This document shows positions 21,561 to 30,960 of a stretch of DNA of 64,000 nt, piece after piece. Where the stretch lies: NCBI GenBank assembly GCA_958510875.1, contig OY294068.1, forward strand, positions 22,176,297 to 22,240,296, written 5' to 3'. The notes beneath the pieces are model-generated. The model saw nothing but the letters and a program-made list of their open reading frames with translations. It had not been told where the DNA came from and ran no database searches. A program made the translations under genes and the position numbers. Position 1 is the first letter of the stretch. The number at the start of each line of letters is the position of its first letter. This DNA comes from Endomychus coccineus (Eukaryota; Arthropoda; Insecta; Coleoptera; Endomychidae).

Positions 21561-24500
21561 ATAAAAGGTACTAGGAAAAATTATATACATGCCTCTAGAG
21601 CAAAGTGCATTTCCTCCCTTGGTATGTAAATAACTATTACATATAATTGATGAACAATAATTGACCCATGCCTGATGGAACATACCTGATTTATTCAGTA
21701 TTATTTGGAACTATCTAATGTATAGTTGTTCCATGAAATGTTGGTCTTTTTGTGTCCTCACTCTCAACGCAGTTGTTCATTTCAATATAACTAATATTTG
21801 ACGAAGTTGACTTCGAGTTCATATAAATCCATAATATACCTAATTAAAGAGAGGTTTGTAAAGAATCGGAAAAGAGGTTACACTTTAAATATTGATATAA
21901 TTAACTAAACTTGACATGTTTTGATTGCACGGAAACTTCGTCAGAAGTATTTCTAACATTTCAAGTTGGGTTAATACAAAGCTTAAAGTGTAATTAATTT
22001 AACGGGAATACACTTTAATATATAATACAATAGACAAAAGTCTGAAGAGAGAATACTTATGCGACTCTACAACAGTATATTATCAGTTGATCTAACGTTT
22101 TCTAAACTATATATAAATTCTAAATATGAACGCAATTTAGGTCAGACATTACTTCACCAGACTCGATAATGTAAATTGGCGGATGCGCCGGAAAACCGCA
22201 TGTTTGCCAGCCTCTTAAGCGCGAAGGAACCGTAAAACGATTACAAATTCTACAACACATTTAATATTTACCGTGCAAAGGTCAGGTCACGTGTTCCGCT
22301 TCCATGTTATGAGGGTCGGTAAAGCTATGCGTATACACAACCGTTGCGGGATGATCTGGAATCTCGAATTTGGCCTAGCATCGCCGGTAACCGCGTCCAT
22401 GCCTACGTTGTGCCGGCAGTGGTTTCGGTTGGGACGAGACCCGCTTTTATACGGTTATGTGTCCAGATTTCGCACGATAACCGATAGTAAACTCGATGCC
22501 GGAATATCGTTAAACGACCGAACGCTGATAGCTGTATACACTCGCTAATGGCACATCGTCTCATTCAATTAAACTCGCTTTCGCTTTAATTCTGATCTAT
22601 CTCTATAATTATTTTTCGTTTCGAATCTTCTGCCCCTAATAGTTTCGAGTTTTATATTCTTAATCTCATTTAAAGTTGCCGACTGTCGTCGTATTTTGAA
22701 TTACTTACGTTTAATTATAAATAAGTATTTTTATCATATACGTATGCGGAATTTATCAATTTAAGAATCTATAATTGTTTGAACATGTTCCCTATTGAGG
22801 AATTGATGTTTATTCTAATTGGAAGATTAGTTCATTGATTCTTCATTAGTTGTATTACTTATTCACTACTGGCTAGTGATTTCCGGGTAAGAACAAAACC
22901 AAATACAATGTAAACGAAAGCTATAATCCTGTAAAAATTATATTTACCTCAACGTTGAATACCTACTAGTGTAACAAAGCAGCCTTATTAATTATCAATT
23001 AGAATTCATTTAGATATCAAACAAGTTGCTAAATCACATAAACGTATATAGAAACAGGATATTATTTGTTCCGTTTTATTACGGACAATTCAAATATATG
23101 AGCTCGTTTCATAGTACAGTTTGTTCTTTGTATCTGTGGGACGGAAACGAGGTGTAAAATCTCTGAATCCTTTTCGAAGAAGGGTCATTATAATTTGTAA
23201 AATATCGACAAGTCGGACATGTTCCTCACAGGTTTCAATAGGAAATCATAAATACCGTATTTAGCAGAAAAAAGTCTAAACGAAGCAAGTGCTTTTCAGA
23301 ATACTGTTAGTTAACATAATTATATTTTATGGCCATATTCGAAACTGCAGGTTGATCGCTTGCTATAGTCTAAACAAAGGTATTTTCCTTTGAAGCTAAA
23401 AATCTATTCACGTAACCATGAAACGTGCAGGACGCAGTCGTTTGTTATCAAAAATGTAATTAGAATATTAACTTGTTATAATTTTCATTCATACCTAAGT
23501 TCAAGGATGTTCAAATGAGGTCCATGTCAGCAAAAATAGAAGTTCTTTTATATCTAGCTCACTCTTTCTCATTGGGTAGAAGTTACTACCCCCAAACCTA
23601 TTGGGCAAAGAGGGGTGGTTATCCAAGCTTATAACAAATCATTATAAAAAAATCAAACTCACCACAAAAAAGTCAGTTATATTTTCTAGCTTGAATCAGT
23701 CTCTTGAGAAATCACGTGGCACTTTATCATGTTCAATTAAATTAACTTAGTAGTTTCTCCAGAGAAATTAGTAATAAAGTTTATTATAATATCATTTCAT
23801 TATCTATTGTCATAATCATTGTTTTATTATTATTAATTTAATGATCATTTTTATAATTGAATTTTATTGTTGTTGTTGAGTACGAGTTTATCTGATTAAT
23901 ATTAGATGGAGAGAAAAAAAGCCAAGTTACGCTAGCTTAGATATCAAAAATTTAGAAAATAGTACTAACCTCAAGGTCTGCATAGGTCCTTAGGTTTTGT
24001 TTAAAAAAGTGGGAAAAAATTAGATCATTTTTAAACAAATCCCGCAGGTAGTATGAGATTTGGCACAATGCTCGTTGGTTGAGAAAAATAAAAGTGGGCC
24101 AAACAACGGCAATAATCTAATAACAATTTCGATTATTGCCAATTAAAATTTGAAATGAATAAATAACAATAATGAAAAAGTGAATCTAACAACAACTCAT
24201 ATGTATTTATGATCAATAAATTTGAATAAACAATTCTAGAAATTGGGCTCTTTAAATTGTCGTTATCATCATTCTGATGAAAATAATTAGAAAATTACTC
24301 CCGCGTAGATAATTTTTCTCGTTCTACCATGGTAGGTTTGACTAGCAAAGCAAAGTGCAACTCTTAAGTTGATTTATGAATTGCAATTAAAGAAGCACAA
24401 AATAAATTTTGTCGGCTTGACGTAATTAGCTATTTACTCTATAAAAAATAAATGATACTAATGAAATTCGAAATTTGAATATTTGGAAAATTAGAAGAAA

Positions 24501-25373
24501 TGATACTATGAAAAATCCCATAGATTTCCTGACTAATAAGGACACTGATGTCTGGTGGTACTCGAACAAGTGATCGGTGTCCCTCTGACTATGCAGTCCA
24601 TCCAGGAGTAACCTCGTCACCAAGCTATAATTTTCCTGAATATTGCAACCTTGATATTCTATAACTCAAACGGAAGGTTTTTCTCGGTTACTCAGCCGTG
24701 TTACATAACGATCGGCAGATTATTGTGACTTGGCAACAATGTTCAAGTCAAGTCTGGATATATCCCAAAAATACGTGGTTTAGATTCCCAATTCACCAAA
24801 ATATTGTGTCCAAAGTGTAAACCATCGATTTGGTACTTGTATATAAAATGAACAAATAGTCAATATTCGAACATGGCGAATGCCATGCTGATCCCGCAAT
24901 TGCTTAAAGTTTTATGAAATCTATAAAAAAGGATGATTTTTCTTACAAATTTAATACATTCATCAAATTATCAGTAGATTAATTTGTCAGTTGAGTATAA
25001 ATTCTTCATAGCTGATTCAATGTCCATATGAACTATGCTTCGCTTCCCTATCATACAGATTATTTTACTGTAAGTTATGATTCAAAATAAAAGTTTGTAA
25101 AGTGTTTAAAAACCCTCGAACGTTTTATGGTCCCCTGCGATCGCTAGTTATCGCTGTTGAGCAGCATTTCACTCTGAGTAAGTGAGTGAACCCATCCTTG
25201 TGCAACCAAAACGTATTATGATGCTGCTCTCAAAAAAACAACTCTACTGTGGTAACTTTATTTTCCTATTATTGTAATGGCATGAATCCAGTTAGATTCT
25301 AATTGAATGTATGGGTAAAGAAATGCGTCAGTATAATTTTAATTGTCATTAAGAGACAAAAAATATGAGGGCA
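21561..25373. other. Long AT-rich stretch, no gene recognised; CpG-rich patch ~22180-22560
   Basis: The patch contains a 91-codon plus frame (22273-22548) with no identifiable domain; its higher CpG content rather than coding signal makes it stand out. A short TIR-less minus frame at 24426-24623 is not supported. No terminal repeats, tandem arrays or RNA genes were seen. Confidence 0.4.
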
Positions 25374-25375
25374 AG

Positions 25376-25880
25376 GTGAACAATTTCTGAAAAATAAAAC
25401 AGATGGTGCCACAATCGAAAATCCCATGTGACATTTGTGATGTACCATCTTCAACTATAACGCATTAAAATGTTCAGACTGATATGTCATTCAGTTCTGT
25501 TTTGACACCCATCGAAAGCAAGCAACCTCGAAGATTTTTGTAAACATGAGAAAAAGTAAATTTCGTGTCTTGATTAAACATTATTTCTTACGTGGAAATG
25601 GACATTACACAAACCAAACTATCGCTTATTAAACATTATGCGAACTCTTCACCATCGATTGGAACCCCACAAGGGGCTTACTGATGTTCGTTGTGATGGT
25701 ATGACCACAAAGAGGGCCGAACGTTCCGGTCGTCCAATTGAGGTTACATCGCCAAAAATAAAATCCATGGTATGACATAGGACAATCGGCGAGTTAAAGT
25801 GCTCGAGATTGCTGAGGCTATGGGCATCTCAACTGAATAGGTATGGAACATTTTGCATAAATCAATATCAGCTAAAAGTA
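25376..25880 (+). mobile_element. mariner 5' fragment
   Basis: Starts after TA with TGAGGGCAAGGTGAAC and carries the same 5' untranslated block as 5036 and 41330. The transposase start follows near 25546 (MRKSKFRVLIKHYFLRG), with frameshifts thereafter. Recognisable words continue to the EIAEAMGIST-equivalent region at about 25800-25850, and homology stops near 25880. The catalytic domain and 3' TIR are missing. Confidence 0.85.
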
Positions 25881-26869
25881 TCCCATGTGATGTCCCATTA
25901 AAGTTTCACTTTAATAAAAATGTGTTTCAAGATGAGATTGCAGTAGATGGGGATAAGCAGTGCGACCCAATTTGTACATCACGTCGATGAAATCTGGGAA
26001 GTTATAAAGAACTGGATGTGTCTATAACAAACTCTGAATAATTCTACCTATTTAGCAGGGCGATAATTCTATTTAATTGCATATTTTAATCTTGTCAATG
26101 ATTAACTGAAAGAAACTGTAAAACGTTTGCGGAGTTGGAGAGTCGTAAAGTTACATTTAACCTTCAGTTTCCATTTAACAGAATTAAAAGATTTATAGTT
26201 ACGGGAAGAAGTCTGCATAAATGTCCATCAGGAAATAAACTAAGTTCCAAACGAAATACACGTAGAGCTTTGAAGCCTGCAAAGCCCGATTCCGGAATAC
26301 ATCTACGAGCATGAAAGCGAGGAATAATAGTACAGCGTTACACACAGAAGCCGCTATAATTAGCAATTAGCATGCCTGAAGCCTTTAATCCTCGGTAGCC
26401 GTTGTATATCGGGCGCTTGCATTCCGCCTCAGAATTACCGCCGCCCACCTACATCAGTTCAGAACTCCCTTTCACCAAATTAAAGTGTCGCTAAAGCACC
26501 GTAACGCGGAGGAAAGAAAGAACTAACCTACATAGCTGAGTACTCGCCCGTGTGTTTCATTTTTAACCAGCTGCTCGGGTTAATCGCTTCTCTATCTCTC
26601 TCTCTTGCTGTAGCGAAATAACAAGTTATAATATACCCGACTTGCATAATTCGTAATTTTAAACGGAACGTCGAGTTTACAACAGACCTTAGGTGTTAAC
26701 TAATCATTTCAACGATTTGGAGGTCTTCGAAAAGCATTCTCAGTTAAATTCACAAAACTTCAAGATTCAATATTTTGCCTGACTGAAATTCAAAATTCTC
26801 CGCGATTCTTACTAAAATGGTTGCCTGTTGTTCACCTAATTAATTCTGCTGTTGAAGATGTGAAAAAAG
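25881..26869. other. No gene recognised; CpG-rich patch ~26250-26640
   Basis: The patch contrasts with the AT-rich flanks and ends near a CTCTATCTCTCTCTCTTG microsatellite-like tract (about 26590). No coding signal is visible. Confidence 0.4.
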
Positions 26870-27590
26870 AAATCACATGAAAGATGCTAAACAAATCGCT
26901 AACTATTGCTATAGCCATTTTGTAAATGTAGGTTTCCATATGGCGGAAAATATTGGCGATCTTGTAATTGTGCTGAAGAAGACTTCATATACAAAGAAAA
27001 CAGACAATAATTGTTCCTTAACCCAGTGTCTGAAAATGAAATAATAAAATATATAAATTCATTAACAAATAATACTGCTCCTGGCGTAGATGGTATAACT
27101 ACAGGAATTATTAAACATATTCATCAATACATCCTAAAACCTATTACACATATTATGAATCTAATATATTCCACAGGTATTGTACCAGATGATTTCAAAC
27201 TTAGTATAATAAAACCTATTTATAATAAATTCGGGATGAAAACAGATATCAACAACTTTAGACCTGTAAGTTTATTAAGTAACTTAACAAAAATATTTGA
27301 GAAATCTTTGAAGGAACGATTAGTAACTTTTTTTAATAATAACGACATTATTTCTTCCAATCAATTTGGATTTCGGTCTGGAATAAGTACAAGTGATGCT
27401 GTATATGAGGTAGTCAAAAACATAACCAATTATTTCAATAACAAAAAAGTGTATAGTGGTATTTTTAAATCTCGCAAAGGCTTTTGATACTGTTCCTCAT
27501 GTAAAACTCATAGATACACTTGAACGCTATGGAATTAGGGGAATTGTCGAAAATGTCTTAGAGAGTTACTTGGAGAATAAGTTACAAATG
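26870..27590 (+). pseudogene. LINE reverse transcriptase N-terminal half
   Basis: The first frame (to about 27000) has KDAKQIANYCYSHFVNVG, typical of the linker before the RT of CR1/Jockey-type ORF2. The second (27011-27487) has NTAPGVDGITTGIIKHI, then IIKPIYNKFG, then NFRPVSLLSNLTKIFEKS and NQFGFRSGISTSDAVYEVV, the RT fingers. A frameshift near 27465 is followed by GIFLNLAKAFDTVPHVKL, in which the first catalytic Asp of the usual FLDLAKAFD box reads Asn. The sequence ends near 27590, before the YADD box. Confidence 0.88.
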
Positions 27591-27770
27591 GTCAAATAAT
27601 GTTCCACATGCAATAACACCATTCGAACTGCTCTGATGTTACGAAATTTGGGTCTTACTGATGTGCCACTTCATGGTCAAATGTCCCAAAATAAGAGACT
27701 AGCGGCATTAATAAAATTCAAAGCAAAGAATAGGTTCATTTTAATTTCAACAGATGTGGTTAGTCGGTAA
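27589..27770 (+). pseudogene. DDX47: DDX47/Rrp3-like DEAD-box helicase exon fragment
   Basis: An open stretch reads CSTCNNTIRTALMLRNLG, then PLHGQMSQNKRLAALIKFKA, then FILISTDVVSR. CSTCNNT and PLHGQMSQNKR are hallmark strings of the DDX47/Rrp3 helicases, which act in ribosomal RNA processing; STDVxSR is helicase motif V (usually STDVASRG, here Val replaces Ala). The frame ends at a GTAAGT that would make a good 5' splice site. No acceptor is obvious upstream, where LINE sequence abuts and an in-frame TAA occurs just before CSTC. No neighbouring helicase exon was found, so I call it a fragment, though a real exon cannot be excluded. Confidence 0.6.
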
Positions 27771-27855
27771 GTTACAGCTTTATAACAAGGGATTTCATCC
27801 ATTATTTGTTCTTATCGCTATCAGATTTAAAATTTATATAGCAACTGGTATTCAC

Positions 27856-29775
27856 CAGTGGCGGCTCCTCGAAGGAGGCTAAGGAGGCTCAGCCTCCTCA
27901 CCAATTTATCTTGTTGATCATTCTTCATTTTATTTCCTGTTTATCTAATAATTTTTTTAATTTTATAATTAATTCCCCGTTCTCAGTAGTTATTTTTAAT
28001 CTGGCAACAGTGCCCTGAGGCTAGACTCTCTATAATATATATATCTCAAACCCTAAACTGTAAACACGTGTTTCTCAACACAGTTGCCGTTTTTCCGATC
28101 AGTCCAATTGCTAAATACCGTAAAACAGCTGAAACGGCAACACTCTCAGTAGGCTAGCCTGCCGCCCGCCGTTCAGTACGGTCGGTGTGATACGGAATAC
28201 GACACATGCGTGTTGCGTCGGTGCTTGTTTTGTTTTATGCGGGTATAATAGTTGAGTGACGCCACGCGAAATAAGGTTAGATTAGAATTTGTCTGTTCGG
28301 TAAATTATTAATTGTAAAAAATGGACAACTAGTGGAAAGTACTTTAGGGTTTTACGATGCTAGTTCGAGAAGAACAGCGGTCAATTTATTCAATTTTCTA
28401 ATGGAAACATTTCAACGATTTGACTAATAAATCATTTGCTCAGACTTACGACGGCGCATCCGTAATGTCGGGACATTTAAACGGTCTTCAGACAAACGAA
28501 CGTAAGTCTTAAATAACATAGTAGGAAACAGAATTCCCTGTAATTCTCCAACTAGATGGAATTTTACATCACGTGCTGTGAAACATTTGATTTTACATTA
28601 AACAGTGATGACTTTTCAGCAGATCATGTTTCATTAAGTGCTGCTGTTGGTTTAAAATCTTATTTAGAAAATGAAGAATTTTTGTTTTTTGTTGATTCTT
28701 TTAAATTAATGTTTGAACAAACTGATTTTATTTTTCAAATTTTACAACATAAATTCACAAATATAATTTATTCAAGAGATCGGTTGAAACGTCTCATTGA
28801 TAAAATTTTAAGTTTCCGTAAAACAGAATTTCATTTTAATATTTTATTTGAAAATTTTTCAACTGATGAGGCTCCTCCCGCAAAAAGGAGGAAAATATAA
28901 AATTTGGTAGACAAGAAACTACATTATAAACAACTTTTTTATGAAATTTTAGATACTAATAAAAGTCAAATTGAGATTCGATTTTCCGATTTACATGAAT
29001 TGGAGTTTTCCTACTTGACGAATGGAAGATTTTTCGAATCTTTTTCAAAAGAGTTTCCCAATACACTTCTAGATAACTTAGTTCTAAAATATACATTTTT
29101 TGATAAAATAGCACTGCACAATGAATTATGCGTTGTATACTCGGATAAAGATATTTTAGGCCAGTACGACAGTCACGCCGATATGATAAAATATATGATA
29201 GATAATGATTTGCAACAAGTTTTACCTAAGTTTTATAAACTACTTTGTTTGACAGTCGCCATTCCTGTCACGTCGGCATCGGTGGAGAGATCATTTTCTA
29301 CTCTCAAACGAATTAAAACATACATGCGAAATACATTGGGCCAAAATCGTTTATACAATGTTAGTTTAATATCTATTGAAAAAGATTTATTGAAACACTT
29401 AAAACATAATGATACATTTTATGATAATATTATTGATCATTTTTCGCAAATTAAGGACCGTAGAATTCCGTTAATATATAAAAAAAGTTCATAAAATTGA
29501 TAAAAAAAGCAAAATTTGGAAAATTCCAAAAAAAAAAGAAAAATATTAAAAATCCAAAAAGAATAAAAAACAAAAAACGAACGAGAAAAAATTTGTTTGC
29601 AAGAGAAACTCTATACCTCCACGTTGGTTTTCGCTGGGCAACAATTAATTTTGGCACTGAAGTAGCTGGTACGGTCGCTGTGCAAAGGTTAAATTAATTG
29701 GCTGAATAGAGTATATTTTTACAAAAACGTTTTATGTCCAGCCTCCTCTCTTAAAAAGTTCACGAGCCGCCACTG
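27856..29775 (+). mobile_element. Complete hAT transposon, 1920 bp
   Basis: The termini are CAGTGGCGGCTCCTCG and, at the far end, CACGAGCCGCCACTG, giving TIRs of about 12-13 bp beginning CAGTGGCGGCTC. Just inside the left end a GGAGGCT/AGCCTCC inverted repeat could form a hairpin. A degenerate transposase occupies 28320-29494. The matching copy at 5265-6717 lacks the left end. The perfect 8-bp duplications suggest a fairly recent insertion despite the broken transposase, consistent with mobilisation in trans or later decay. Confidence 0.93.
28320..29494 (+). pseudogene. hAT transposase, broken
   Basis: Near 28440 the sequence reads QTYDGASVMSGHLNG, a conserved hAT core motif containing a catalytic Asp. 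An internal deletion relative to the copy at 5265 follows, then frames 28556-28900 and 28904-29494 separated by a single stop (after AKRRKI). The last frame ends in the C-terminal dimerisation domain: PKFYKLLCLTVAIPVTSASV, ERSFSTLKRIKTYMRN, NRLYNVSLISIEKDLL. The family resembles TTF/zinc-finger hAT transposases. Inactive because of the deletion and stops. Confidence 0.88.
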
Positions 29776-29869
29776 GTATTCACTGGTTGTGAATTAAAGC
29801 AGCTTATCACTACAATTAGTTGATCATGTAAGAAAATATTGCAATAGTCTGTCTATCCATCACAATTTG

Positions 29870-30651
29870 AAAAATGAGTGAAAGAGAATTAAATTAAAAT
29901 AAATTTGGTGATGCGGCTATATTTAAATGTTGCAAAATACAAGAAACAAAAAAATGCACATGTATGAATTGCAGAGCAGTTTATCACAAATCATGTCGGG
30001 AATGTGTCGAAAGAATATAAAATTATCGATCAATCTAGAATAGACTGCTGCAAAAATTAATCTGCTTAGGACACTGAAAATAGATTGTTAAAAGAACTGG
30101 TAGTAAATAATTTTAGTGAACAAAAATCAGTAAAAATCGGAATACCTCGAGGCGCTGTATTGGGACCTGTTATTTTCAGCTTATATAAATTCATTAACTA
30201 ATTTAAATGCTAATGGTATAACCATATCATATGCAGATGGAACAGTTTTTTTCTGTCAATACTTGGAGTGAGGTGAAAAATAAAGTTTCGGTATGAGACA
30301 AGTAAAGGAATGGTTAAATTTTAATAAACTGTCTCTTGAAATAAAAGAACTAAATATATTGCATTCTCACTATCTTGCGTCAATCGTCCAGATTTTAATA
30401 CAATAGCAATCACTAATTGTGAAGAAATGAATCTATAAATTTTATATTTTGAGAGAAACATCATTCATTAATAACAATCTACAAGGTTCTAATTGAATCT
30501 ATAATCCGATGGGGAATTATTGTCTGCGGTGGCTTATACGATAGCTATGTGAAACAATTAAATATTGCTCAAAACTATATGTTGAACGTAATTTTAAAAA
30601 AGCACAAAAGACATCCCACAGAACAACTATATAATGAAACAATATTTAATG
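29870..30651 (+). mobile_element. LINE, left part, split by DNA transposons
   Basis: Near 29872 an ATG opens MSERELN followed by a stop and then FKCCKIQETKKCTC, MNCRAVYHKSC and REC. This is a Cys/His finger of the PHD-like kind found in ORF1 of several insect LINEs. After a deletion, RT sequence follows: KIGIPRGAVLGPVIFSL, then SYADGTVFF (the second Asp of YADD is now Gly). Frame 30549-30749 gives KQLNIAQNYMLNVILKKHKR and is cut at the TA where the DD41D element inserted. The continuation is at 35945-36270. Confidence 0.8.
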
Positions 30652-30960
30652 TACAGGGTGTCCCATTTTGGATACTTTTGCGGGGTATCTCCTTTATTTT
30701 TAAAGATAGAGAGTTGCGGTTTTCGCGACACTGTGCTACTTTTTCGTAAAACTCAAGATGCCGTCAACAGAATTTTCATAGCCCTCTTAGTTTTTAAGAT
30801 ACAGGGCATTTCTGAAAATGTTGCATTTTGTGACCCCCCTCGTATCTCCGTTATCCTTCAACTTATCGAAAAGGTAAAATAACATTCTAATAGTTTTTTT
30901 TTCCGTAGAATGCAGTGGTGTAGATAACTTTTGTTACATATTTACTGTTTTTGAGTTATA

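Larger units (their letters stand above)
27848..29783. repeat. 8-bp target-site duplication GTATTCAC around hAT
   Basis: GTATTCAC is found at 27848-27855 and 29776-29783, immediately outside the element termini. It fits the hAT target consensus with T at position 2 and A at position 7. Confidence 0.93.

Noticed and set aside
22273..22548. Host exon in the CpG-rich patch
   Set aside because: No recognisable domain, splice signals or homologous copy; composition alone explains the open frame.
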